Shown in pieces: positions 48,180 to 57,365 of a stretch of 64,000 bases of DNA. The stretch spans positions 52,206 through 116,205 of the forward strand of contig PWUU01000048.1 of NCBI GenBank assembly GCA_003562475.1. Reading direction: 5' to 3'. Source of the DNA: Dehalococcoidia bacterium (lineage in GTDB: Bacteria > Chloroflexota > Dehalococcoidia > GIF9 > AB-539-J10). The notes below the pieces were generated by a model. The model was given only the letters and a program-made list of their open reading frames with translations, did not search any database and had not been told where the DNA came from. The position numbers were made by a program, and so were the translations under genes. Every line of letters starts with the position of its first letter. Positions within the stretch are counted from its first letter, which is position 1.

Positions 48180-48872
48180 CTACCGAGCGACTTCGTACCT
48201 GAGCCAGAGCATGTCCCCGTCGAGGCGCTCACAGTGGACCAGCCTGAGTGAGATTGCGCTATCTGCGAGTGCGTTGCCGGGGACATGGTAGAACGGGCGA
48301 GCGTTATCGTCCCCCGCAAGCAAGGGGGCAATAAGCAGGCTGATTTCGTCCACAAGTCCTACCTGGAGCAATACGCCGTTCAGCGTGCCGCCACTGTCAA
48401 CTCGCACTCCCTGAATCCCGAAACGACTTCCCAATTCTTCGAGTGCAGCGCTCATATCTACGCGTGATTCTCCAGCCACAATCCGATTGACGCCTGCCCT
48501 CTCGAGATACGCCACGTACTCGAGCGGTGTCGCCTTCGTGCAGAGGGCAACCCCTCCGCGCCAGTACGGCTGAGACATAAGCCGTCGCCATATCCGTACG
48601 CGACCACGACTGTCAGGAACAATCAGCAGCGGCCTTGAGTCGCCCGGCACGACCTCCAGCGGCTCTCCGTTATCAGCGTCAGGCGGCAGGTTATTAATTG
48701 CCTCTGCAACGAGGAGTGTCTCGCTGCCAGCGAGCGTTGCCTGCTCTTGAAAGCAGGCCGCGACGCCGTAGTACAAGCCCATGTCCACCATGCCGAAGGG
48801 CAACAGGCGAGAATCTACGCTCACCGCATTGTGAAGGACTACACGTGGACGCATTGAAGATCCTCCTCGCAC
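48180..48872 (-). CDS. RibD C-terminal/dihydrofolate reductase-like protein
   Basis: RPRVVLHNAVSVDSRLLPFG, RPLLIVPDSRGRVR, VDSGGTLNGVLLQVGLVDEISLLIAPLLAG. Confidence 0.82.
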   Translation of the reverse strand: MRGGSSMRPRVVLHNAVSVDSRLLPFGMVDMGLYYGVAACFQEQATLAGSETLLVAEAINNLPPDADNGEPLEVVPGDSRPLLIVPDSRGRVRIWRRLMSQPYWRGGVALCTKATPLEYVAYLERAGVNRIVAGESRVDMSAALEELGSRFGIQGVRVDSGGTLNGVLLQVGLVDEISLLIAPLLAGDDNARPFYHVPGNALADSAISLRLVHCERLDGDMLWLRYEVAR

Positions 48873-48911
48873 TGACTCCAGTGTTCGGGCAAACCGGTGG
48901 TGGCCCGCAAG

Positions 48912-49424
48912 CTACTTGGCCGCACCGCCTCTGCAGAAGAGCCTCATCTTGCAGACCACACAGGATCTCCGCCTTCCCGGTCCCAGATTGTAGAAAGCCA
49001 CCGCGAGCAAGAGAGCCACCAGAACCAATAGCGTGGATGTCGCGTCCTGCAGGAGCAACACGGCAAGCGACACCAGTGGCACAAGGACCATTAAACCGTA
49101 CACGAAGGGCGCCAGCTTGAGCCCGGCACTCTCATTGTATTCCTCGGGGCTCCTGCGGCTGAACCAGACCGCGGCCAGCAAACCCCAGCCGATGCCACAG
49201 CGCTTGCCATAGTAGTGACACCGGGTACATATGAGCCTGCGCAGGACGCCGTACACCATCACTACGAAGAAGACGAGATAGGCAACGCCCAGGTACGGGC
49301 TGATGAGCCAGCAGGCGTACGTCCCGACAGCCAGGACTGCAGCGAACGTGAGGTTACTGAGAATCACATCGGGGACCGGGTACTCTTCAAGCCCGGCGTC
49401 ATACAATTGTGTCGACTTCTTCAT
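48912..49424 (-). CDS. Hypothetical membrane protein
   Basis: 170 aa; 3-4 TM; RRLICTRCHYYGKRCGIGWG and SCVVCKMRLFC. Confidence 0.68.
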   Translation of the reverse strand: MKKSTQLYDAGLEEYPVPDVILSNLTFAAVLAVGTYACWLISPYLGVAYLVFFVVMVYGVLRRLICTRCHYYGKRCGIGWGLLAAVWFSRRSPEEYNESAGLKLAPFVYGLMVLVPLVSLAVLLLQDATSTLLVLVALLLAVAFYNLGPGRRRSCVVCKMRLFCRGGAAK

Positions 49425-49854
49425 CTGCCGCCTCGCAAGAGAGGTTCACGCTCTCAGGCATAGCCATCTCACGTTCAGCACGTTGCGGGATGAACTCGGC
49501 ATTCGGGAGCAGCCGCATACCTCCCGCATGGTCGCTGTGGAGGTGAGAGAGAATCACGTAGCTGGCATAGTCAGGGCTGAAGCCGTTCTTTCCAAGCTGC
49601 TTCACGATGCGGTCGTCCGCCTTCACATCCGGGGTAAGTTGATCCTTAAGCGGGCCCCGGATTGTCTCCGGCCTCTTTATCGTTAGGGGATCCATGCCGG
49701 TATCGCAAAGGGCATTGCCGGCCGGGCGGGTCACGAGGAAGACCGGGACGGGAATGCGATACTCGCCTCCATCGGCTCTCGCCGCCATTGCACAGGTGGG
49801 ATCAAGCACAATGCTGCGAGGGTCAACAGTGTAGAGCTGCATTGCGGGTGTCAT
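49399..49854 (-). CDS. Truncated MBL-fold (N-acyl homoserine lactonase-like) protein
   Basis: IPVPVFLVTRPAGNALCDTGM, SYVILSHLHSDHAGGMRLLPNAEFIPQRAEREMA then ends; C-terminal half missing. Confidence 0.72.
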   Translation of the reverse strand: MTPAMQLYTVDPRSIVLDPTCAMAARADGGEYRIPVPVFLVTRPAGNALCDTGMDPLTIKRPETIRGPLKDQLTPDVKADDRIVKQLGKNGFSPDYASYVILSHLHSDHAGGMRLLPNAEFIPQRAEREMAMPESVNLSCEAADEEVDTIV

Positions 49855-50330
49855 GCCGCTTTCTTCTCCCCCTGTCTCACGGGCGGCACGTTGCTGCCCT
49901 CAGAGGTGGGCACGAGGGTGCTGGTGACAGTGGCCAGCAGTCGACCGCTTGCATCACGAACATCGGTCCGTACCACCACGGTACGACGGCCCACGTGGAC
50001 CGGCACTGACTCGGCCACGAGCTTGCTGGTCTCCGAGTTGCGAATGAAGTTCACGTTAAGCTGTGCCGTGAGAGGAAAACGATCAGGTTCGAAGGTCTCG
50101 GGCGAAGCCTGCGTATGGAGGTTGGCAAGGGTAGTAGCCGTCGTATCAGCGAGCGTGAGCAGTGCGCCCGCGTGAAAGAGTCCCGTCAACTGGCTCAATT
50201 CAGGCCGGAACGGAATCTCTCCAATCACCAACTGCTTGCTGGCGGAGACGATCGTGAAGCCAATCAACTCCATCATGGTGCCTTTGAAGGCATCCTGCCA
50301 CTGCGAAACCATCTCCTGAGAAACGTTCAT
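49851..50330 (-). CDS. PaaI-family hotdog thioesterase
   Basis: GLFHAGALLTLADTTATTLANLHT, FPLTAQLNVNFIRNSETSKLVAESVPVHVGRRTVVVRTDV. Confidence 0.87.
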   Translation of the reverse strand: MNVSQEMVSQWQDAFKGTMMELIGFTIVSASKQLVIGEIPFRPELSQLTGLFHAGALLTLADTTATTLANLHTQASPETFEPDRFPLTAQLNVNFIRNSETSKLVAESVPVHVGRRTVVVRTDVRDASGRLLATVTSTLVPTSEGSNVPPVRQGEKKAA

Positions 50331-50404
50331 GCCATCTATAGTATACGCCTGAGAACTGCGTGTACATCAACTATGGCCGGTGACGTTGTAACAGCCCTGG
50401 AGAC

Positions 50405-50570
50405 ACAGCCCATAGGGCTGACCATGCGGGGATGCAGGGCAAGGGCATGATCCATCGTGGCAGACAAGAGGTCGCCGTCGCCTCTGGGGGTACGGCCCAT
50501 AGCGACGGCGAGGGCACTCGGAGGAGGGAGTGCGTTGGGTTATGGCCTGATGCTATTCTACCCCCGGCTG
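50405..50570. other. Candidate structured region (RNA or DNA), strand unresolved
   Basis: Three hairpins: CAGCCC/GGGCTG; TCGCCGTCGC (50472-50481)/GCGACGGCGA (50502-50511); GCACTC/GAGTGC; loop GGGGGTA complementary to downstream TACCCCC. Confidence 0.4.
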
Positions 50571-50781
50571 AACCCTCTGTCAACGTTCTGTACTCGCCCT
50601 TTTACATAAGTAAACATTGCTCTTTTCCGGCTGATATGTCGCATCATATGGGAATTGCCGATCCTCAAGGTGTACAATGGTCCACGGGACCGGCAGAGAG
50701 GGAGCTGACGCCACAACGCATCCACCAGTGGTGACAAGCGACAGTTGACCTCCTGGGGCGCAATCCGAGAACGAGAAAGGA

Positions 50782-50991
50782 GTGCCTGAGACGAATCTCA
50801 AGACGATAGCACGAGCGGGTGCTTTCTTTGGCTGCCTGCTCCTGATGTACGGAATCGGAACCGGCTTATGGCTCCAATCATTGGGTGAGGCTGCCGACCC
50901 GGCAGCGCTGCAACAGCATTCGATCGTCGGCATGATCGGCACCGGGCTCTGCACAGTCAGCCTGGTCATTCTGCTTCGACTAAAGGAGTAA
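50782..50991 (+). CDS. Small hypothetical membrane protein
   Basis: 69 aa with two hydrophobic segments; agaaaggag RBS. Confidence 0.6.
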   Translation: MPETNLKTIARAGAFFGCLLLMYGIGTGLWLQSLGEAADPAALQQHSIVGMIGTGLCTVSLVILLRLKE

Positions 50992-51096
50992 GAACCGTGC
51001 CGCCTGCCAGCGGCCATGCACGTGTGCATTGATGAAACCGCCGTGTCCGGCACGCACCACAATACGTACTGTTACTGTTTCTTTAGGGAGCTCACT

Positions 51097-51951
51097 GTGG
51101 AAGACGCACGGCAAGGAACCGCCACTATAGACGGAGTCAACCTCTACTACGAGACTACTGGAGCAGGCGTGCCGGTCCTGCTCGTTTCGGGGTTGGGAGG
51201 CACCACCGAACTCTGGAACCGACAGGTCCCCGCACTGTCACCCCACCACCAGGTTATCCGCTTCGACAACAGGGGAGCGGGAAGGAGTGATGCTCCCCCG
51301 GGACCCTACACCATGAAGCAAATGGCATCGGAGGCAGTGCAGCTTCTCGATGCCCTGGACATCTGGTCCGCACACATCGTGGGCTCGGCGATGGGAGGCA
51401 TGATCGCTCAGGAGGTAGCCATTCAGTATCCGGACAAGGCGCTCAGCCTCACTCTCATCGCCACGCAGTGTGGGGGTACGCACGCGTTCGGCGCTGCTGC
51501 CGAAAACGCCGCTGCACTTGAGGAGCTGGCTACACGGGAAATGGACCCGCTGGAGCGAGCCAGTGCCTGGGTGCCCTACCTGTTGAGCCAGGACTTCATA
51601 CAGGCCAATCCGACCCTGGTGAAAGAGTACATACAGGTGATTTCTCGTCACCCGCCAACCACAGATGGCCTGCGCGCGCAGTGGACGGCGCTGATGGGTT
51701 ACGACTCGTGGGAACGCCTGCCCTACATTACGGCTCCGACGCTCATACTCCAGGGTGACCACGATGTGCTCGTGCCGATGGAGAATGCCGATGTTCTTGG
51801 TGTTCGTATAACCGGTTCCCGCGTCGTCGTAATCCCCGGAGCCGGACACAGCCTGACCTTTGAGGCCGCGGATGCTGTCAACAAACTGCTTCTCGAGTTC
51901 TTCGCGGAGAACGATGACGCCACATCCGAGCTCGCACCCGAGAACGAATAG
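51097..51951 (+). CDS. Alpha/beta hydrolase
   Basis: VPVLLVSGLGGTTELWNRQVPALSPHHQVIRFDNRGAGRSDAPPGPYTM, VGSAMGGMIAQEVA nucleophile elbow, PGAGHSLTFEAAD. Confidence 0.92.
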   Translation: MEDARQGTATIDGVNLYYETTGAGVPVLLVSGLGGTTELWNRQVPALSPHHQVIRFDNRGAGRSDAPPGPYTMKQMASEAVQLLDALDIWSAHIVGSAMGGMIAQEVAIQYPDKALSLTLIATQCGGTHAFGAAAENAAALEELATREMDPLERASAWVPYLLSQDFIQANPTLVKEYIQVISRHPPTTDGLRAQWTALMGYDSWERLPYITAPTLILQGDHDVLVPMENADVLGVRITGSRVVVIPGAGHSLTFEAADAVNKLLLEFFAENDDATSELAPENE

Positions 51952-52339
51952 CTCACCACTGGCATTGCTTCTACTGGCAGTGAGCACACGGTGCACATCG
52001 GCGGAGCAACGCGTGCGTGTCCTGCTTCCGGATGCCATACCGGCCCTGGGCCGGGCATCCTCGTATCCATGCAAGACACCCATCCTCGATATCTACTAGC
52101 CGGGAAACACCCGCGATTCCGTCGCCGGAATCGCATACAGGATGCGTCATGATCCAGTTGTGTGAGTTCCCGCTTGTTGAGCCATCAACCTCACCAGGGC
52201 TTCTGCGCACATGCTGCAGTCGCTCACCACGGCCAGGCCCGACAAGGTGACGAAAGGATCGCTCTGTGCTTCACTATACGGGTTCCTTCATCAGGTCTAC
52301 GACTGCACCACCATCTGGCGGTGCACGAGTCAGCGCAAC

Positions 52340-53632
52340 ATGAGTGGCATCATGACAGAGAAGCGTCCGTTTTTTTACGGGTGGGTGATTCTGATCATCG
52401 GGTTCATCACCATAGTGGGAGGTTTCATCTGCCGCAACACGTTCTCAGTCTTCTATCCGGCGATAGTGAACGAATTCGGCTGGACGCGCGGCAACACCGC
52501 CCTCATCTTCTCCATCAACATTCTGTTCTACGGCCTGTTCGCCCCAATCGCGGGAGCGATGGCCGACCGTTTTCGACCCCGCTACGTCCTCGCCGCCGGG
52601 GCCATCCTGATGGGAATCGGGATGGCCGGGTGCAGCCTGGCCACGGAGAGATGGCAGTTCTTCCTGCTCTATGGCGTCGTGGCCGCCATCGGCCTCAGCA
52701 TGGCTGGCTGGGCTCCGGTTGCAACACTCCTCGCAAACTGGTTCGTACGCAAGAGAGCACTGGTATTCGGCATCCTCGGGGCAGGCTTTGGCCTGAGTCT
52801 CATCTCAGCGTCCGGGGCACAGTACGTCATATCTTCATTCGGATGGCAGACCGCATACGTCGTCATCGGCCTATTCATCGTCCTCCTCATCGCCCCGGTC
52901 TCAATCATCTTCGTGCGTCGCACCCCTGCGGATAGAAGTCTACACCCGGACGGGATGACCGCAGAGGAGGCGGAAACAGAGTTGGCGCGCATCTCCGAGT
53001 ACCGCGCTGCCAGCGAGTGGCGCAAGAAAGACTGGTCGCTTTGGAGCGCCATCCGCACCCGGCAATTCTGGTTGCTCCTGCTCATCTGGCTGTGCTCCCT
53101 GGGAGTTGTCGAGCAGCTCGCCGTCTCGCACCAGGTCTATTTCTACCTGGATGCAGGCTACACACCAATGGCATCTGCGACCTTCTACAGCATCTTTGGC
53201 ATCTGTTTTGCCATCGGCAACCTGATCGGGGCCTTCTCGGATCGCACCGGCCGCGAGCGTTTCTTCATCCCGGCAAGCCTCATCTCCGCCATATTCATCG
53301 CGCTCTACTTCGTCATGAGAGACACCACAACGCCCTGGCTGCCGCCACTCATAGCCGTGGGTTTCGGCACCAGCTTTGGAACGATACCATGCGTTCTCAA
53401 TGCGACGCTGGCGGACCTATTCCATGGCAAACACTATGGCAAGATCGCGGGCAGTATGCTTGTTGGCTTCGCAGGCGGTGGAATGCTCAGTCCTTGGCTG
53501 GCCGGCTACCTGCACGACATCACCGGACACTATTTCCCCACCTACGTCATACTCGTCGCAGCTATGGTCGCTTCAGCCGTCATGATGTGGTTCGTTGCCC
53601 CGAGGAAACTCAATCCTATTCGACAGTACTAG
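52340..53632 (+). CDS. MFS transporter (oxalate:formate/monocarboxylate antiporter-like)
   Basis: FFYGWVILIIGFITIVGGFICRNTFSVFYPAIVNEFGWTRGNTALIFS; 12-TM pattern; GAFSDRTGRERFF. Confidence 0.9.
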   Translation: MSGIMTEKRPFFYGWVILIIGFITIVGGFICRNTFSVFYPAIVNEFGWTRGNTALIFSINILFYGLFAPIAGAMADRFRPRYVLAAGAILMGIGMAGCSLATERWQFFLLYGVVAAIGLSMAGWAPVATLLANWFVRKRALVFGILGAGFGLSLISASGAQYVISSFGWQTAYVVIGLFIVLLIAPVSIIFVRRTPADRSLHPDGMTAEEAETELARISEYRAASEWRKKDWSLWSAIRTRQFWLLLLIWLCSLGVVEQLAVSHQVYFYLDAGYTPMASATFYSIFGICFAIGNLIGAFSDRTGRERFFIPASLISAIFIALYFVMRDTTTPWLPPLIAVGFGTSFGTIPCVLNATLADLFHGKHYGKIAGSMLVGFAGGGMLSPWLAGYLHDITGHYFPTYVILVAAMVASAVMMWFVAPRKLNPIRQY

Positions 53633-53749
53633 CACCGCGGCACACTTGCCCGTAGCACAACACCGTGCGCGGTTCGATCTCCTCCCGAGTACTATTGCGC
53701 CCAGGGCCGCTTTGCCCTCCCCGCACGAACAAGTTAGACTGGAAGCCTG

Positions 53750-54346
53750 ATGTCTTCCAGAGAATTGAGAGAGCTCACTATCTCGGCGCTTGTTCTCGCG
53801 CTGGCGTTCGGCATCGCCCTGTCCGGTGGGATGTATGCCCTGGCTGAACCACTTCGCCTGGCTGGCATCTCGCTCATGGCCCTTGTCGGAGTCTCCACCG
53901 GATTCGTGCTCCATGAACTGGGACACCGCTACTCCGCAAGGCGACTCGGCTGTATCGCCGAGTACGCCATGTGGCCCCGAGGCCTCCTGATGGCACTGGT
54001 CGTCTCCCTTTTTGGCTTCGTTTTCGCCGCCCCGGGTGCCGTGGTCATCCGCGAGAGGGAAGATGCGAGCCGCAAGGTGCTCACAAAGGAGATTGGCGGT
54101 GTAATTGCACTCTCCGGGCCGGTGTTGAACATCGCTCTTGCGACTGTCTTTCTACTGCTGAACAGCACACATCCGCTGCTGCTCTTCTGGCTCGCGGCAA
54201 GGATCAACGCATGGCTGGCCGTCTTCAATCTCATTCCGTTCGGCCCGCTGGACGGCGCAAAAGTCTTCGCCTGGAACAGGCCGGCCTGGCTGGCAGCCCT
54301 GGTTGTCGCGATTGTGCTGTTCGCCGCGCAGTACTGGATGATGTAG
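53750..54346 (+). CDS. M50-family site-2-protease-like zinc metalloprotease
   Basis: GFVLHELGHRYSARRLG (HExxH) and NLIPFGPLDGAKVFAW. Confidence 0.88.
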   Translation: MSSRELRELTISALVLALAFGIALSGGMYALAEPLRLAGISLMALVGVSTGFVLHELGHRYSARRLGCIAEYAMWPRGLLMALVVSLFGFVFAAPGAVVIREREDASRKVLTKEIGGVIALSGPVLNIALATVFLLLNSTHPLLLFWLAARINAWLAVFNLIPFGPLDGAKVFAWNRPAWLAALVVAIVLFAAQYWMM

Positions 54347-54515
54347 CGTGCCACCATCGGAGGACACGGATCAGCCACCGGGAATACGCGCTGTCACGGC
54401 GGCGGGCATTCCCGTTGTGAAGTTGAAGCAACTCTGTTAACGCCGGTTGCCATTGTCCGCGACACCCCTAACGTTCTACAGTATTCCCAGTCAATTTGCC
54501 GGGGAGGAACATGGT

Positions 54516-54833
54516 ATGAGAAGCCACGCCACTACAAGAGGCCTCGAAAGAGCCACACACCGTGCACTGTACTACTCGATGGGAATTCTCCCCGAGGAAC
54601 TCGACAAGCCACTCGTGGCCATCGTCAATCCGCAGAACGAGACCATGCCCGGACACATTCACCTCGACATCCCTGCAGGCAGGCTGATGCTGGAGGTCAA
54701 CGATGCGGAGCTTGCCCGACGGCGGGAGACATGGACCAGACCGCCCAGCAAAGCGGTACCGGGCAGCTATCTGGAAAGGTACTCGAAGCTGGTAACATCG
54801 GCAATGACGGGCGCAGTCTTCAGCAGAGAGTAG
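54516..54833 (+). pseudogene. Internally deleted dihydroxy-acid dehydratase (ilvD/edd) remnant or mini-protein
   Basis: IlvD N-terminus MRSHATTRGLERATHRALYYSMGI...NPQNETMPGHIHLDI joined in frame to the IlvD C-terminus IPAGRLMLEVNDAELARRRETWTRPPSKAVPGSYLERYSKLVTSAMTGAVF; 105 aa versus ~550 aa expected. Confidence 0.85.
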
Positions 54834-54876
54834 ACTGGCACAAGGTACGTATCTTCGCGACAAGGAGGAACAACCT

Positions 54877-55548
54877 ATGGAGATAACGTGGCTGGGACAT
54901 GCGGCTTTCCGACTCAAGGGAGGCGGTAAGACGCTCTATATTGATCCGGTCGAGATGGCGTACTGCGGAGTGAGGACAAAGCACGTATTCGAGGGGCTGG
55001 AGCCAGCGGACATCATCCTGCTGACGCATGACCACACAGACCACTGCAACCCCGGGTCTCTCCAGCCTCTGCGAACGCCGTCCACCATCACTGTCGGGCC
55101 TGAGAGTTGCCGCGAGAAGCTCGGGACACTTGTTCACGTACTCAATCCTGGCGATTCTACAAGCGTCGGCACTGTCGCAATTCGAGCGGTGTATGCCTAC
55201 AACATCAAACGCGAACGGGCGCCGGGCTCTCCATTTCATCCTCGAGGTAGCGGGGTCGGCTATTTGCTGACTATTGATGGTCGCACTGTGTATCACGCCG
55301 GCGACACCGAGCCTGTACCAGAGATGGACGGTCTCGGTCCGGTGGATGTTGCGCTCCTCCCCGTTGACGGACACTATACAATGTCGCCCGAGGAGGCGAT
55401 GCAGTGCGCTGCCACAGTCAAGGCGACGACGGTTGTCCCGATGCACTTCTTCGAGACCCCCCTGGAAAGGGTGCTCGCGGCCGCGACGGCATATCCGGGG
55501 ATCAACGTTCAGGCGCTGGACATAGGCGAAATCTGGGACATGCAGTAG
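54877..55548 (+). CDS. MBL-fold metal-dependent hydrolase (UPF0173-like)
   Basis: MEITWLGHAAFRLKGGGKTLYIDP, LLTHDHTDHCNPGSL, TVYHAGDTEPVPEM, PVDGHYTMSPEEA. Confidence 0.9.
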   Translation: MEITWLGHAAFRLKGGGKTLYIDPVEMAYCGVRTKHVFEGLEPADIILLTHDHTDHCNPGSLQPLRTPSTITVGPESCREKLGTLVHVLNPGDSTSVGTVAIRAVYAYNIKRERAPGSPFHPRGSGVGYLLTIDGRTVYHAGDTEPVPEMDGLGPVDVALLPVDGHYTMSPEEAMQCAATVKATTVVPMHFFETPLERVLAAATAYPGINVQALDIGEIWDMQ

Positions 55549-55805
55549 CCCGTCAAGACCTCACCAGCACGCATGAACTCCGCTGCGGGACAATGCCGGA
55601 CAGGTCTACCCGAAAATCCTGTTGTGCGCTCAATATCATGTTTGAAACGGGCACTGTGTCCCCTATAATTACCCTGCAGGTGTCTGGTCTGTCCGCGGAC
55701 ACCGAGGAGGTGATGGGGGGACATGGGGGCGAGTCTCTACTGCCCCGGGCGGCGGGAGGCGTCTTTTCTTCACAACGACCATATTTCTACACTATCGGAC
55801 AGAAC

Positions 55806-57245
55806 ATGGATTACAGCCCCATGAAACCTGAACAGATGCGCGGCGATAACACGGTATTCGTTCTCCTATCGTTTGAGGGGCCGGACCTCTACGCTCTGGC
55901 GGGCGGCCTCGGTGTGCGCATCGCACAGCTCGCACGTACGCTGGCAGCCAAGGACTTCGCCACCCACTTGTTCTTCATTGGTGATCCGCACCTCAAGGGA
56001 GAAGAGACGGCCGAGCAAGGTCGACTCATCCTGCACCGATGGTGCCAGTGGATAAGCCACTACTATCCCAATGGGGTGTATCAGGGTGAATACGAGAAGC
56101 ACGAGGATTTCAGTCGCTCAATTCCTCCATGGATCATCGAGCACATTGTGCGGCCGGCAGTTGCCGAGGGGAAGCTTGTCGCCGTCCTCGCTGAGGAATG
56201 GCACACCGCGGAGGCAGCCTGCCGGCTGAGCGAACAACTCAAGGCGGCAGGCCTGAGAGATGAAGTCGGCATCTTCTGGAACGCAAACAACACGTTCGGA
56301 TTCGAGCATATTGACTGGGACCGACTTAAGCGCGAGACCACTATAACCGCCGTCAGCCGCTACATGAAACACATCATGCGCGACATGGAAGTCCCTACGC
56401 TCGTCATACCAAACGGCATACCGGAGGATCTCCTGCAGCCCGTGAACGAAGAGGCGGCAGCCGAGGTGCGACAACGTCTTGCAGGAAACCCGCTCCTACT
56501 CAAGGTAGCTCGGTGGGACCCGGGCAAGGCGTGGATGCAGTCCATCGAGGGTGCGGCAAAGCTCAAGGCGAGCGGGAGGCGACCGGTGTTCCTCGCGAGA
56601 GGCGGCATGGAGAGCTACGGCGGCGAAGTGCTCAAGAGGGCAGTGTCGCTGGGACTCACCGTGAAGGATGTGACCGCAGACGGCGAGAGCGTCGATGAAC
56701 GACTGGCAGCCATCATGGCCGCTGGCAACGCCGATATCCTGAACATCCGCTTCCACTGCCAGCATGAGTTGCTGCGTACGCTATATCACGCGTGCGACGC
56801 AGTGCTGGCGAACAGCACCCACGAACCCTTTGGCCTTGTAGGGCTCGAAGTGATGGCCTCAGGAGGCGTGGTGTTTACCGGTGGTACCGGAGAGGACTAT
56901 GCGCAGCACTTCTTCAACAGTATTGTGCTTGATACCAACGATGCCGACGAAATTGCCGGCTACCTGGATTTTCTCGCTGTCCGCCCCGAAGTCGTGCAAC
57001 GCCTCAGGAAGGCCGGACAGGTAACCGCACGACAGTATACCTGGCCATTCGTTGTTGACGGACTCGTCGAGCGGCTGGAGAGCCGCGCCAGAGTACATGG
57101 CGCACTCGCGAGACCGTTCGAAGTTGTGGTTCATCGTGCCGAGGAGACGCTGGCGGAACCGTCTCCGCTTGATGCGATATCGCTTGGCGCGGCGGGCGCC
57201 TCGCCGGTCGTATATTCAGCCTCATACGAGAAGGACGCACCGTGA
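55806..57245 (+). CDS. Glycogen synthase-like glycosyltransferase (GT-B)
   Basis: LYALAGGLGVRIAQLARTLAAKDFATHLFFIG, VSRYMKHIMRD...VIPNGIP, ANSTHEPFGLVGLEVMASGGVVFTGGTGEDYA; the upstream 400 nt of the ORF looks non-coding. Confidence 0.85.
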   Translation: MDYSPMKPEQMRGDNTVFVLLSFEGPDLYALAGGLGVRIAQLARTLAAKDFATHLFFIGDPHLKGEETAEQGRLILHRWCQWISHYYPNGVYQGEYEKHEDFSRSIPPWIIEHIVRPAVAEGKLVAVLAEEWHTAEAACRLSEQLKAAGLRDEVGIFWNANNTFGFEHIDWDRLKRETTITAVSRYMKHIMRDMEVPTLVIPNGIPEDLLQPVNEEAAAEVRQRLAGNPLLLKVARWDPGKAWMQSIEGAAKLKASGRRPVFLARGGMESYGGEVLKRAVSLGLTVKDVTADGESVDERLAAIMAAGNADILNIRFHCQHELLRTLYHACDAVLANSTHEPFGLVGLEVMASGGVVFTGGTGEDYAQHFFNSIVLDTNDADEIAGYLDFLAVRPEVVQRLRKAGQVTARQYTWPFVVDGLVERLESRARVHGALARPFEVVVHRAEETLAEPSPLDAISLGAAGASPVVYSASYEKDAP

Positions 57246-57365
57246 CGAGGACCACATCCGACGGATTGGTGAATGGCACGGTGACCCCACCAACTCCAGT
57301 CTGATGTCCGCCACATCACCCGCGTAAGACGAGCTTGAGAGGAAACGAGGCAAAGGAGTTACACC

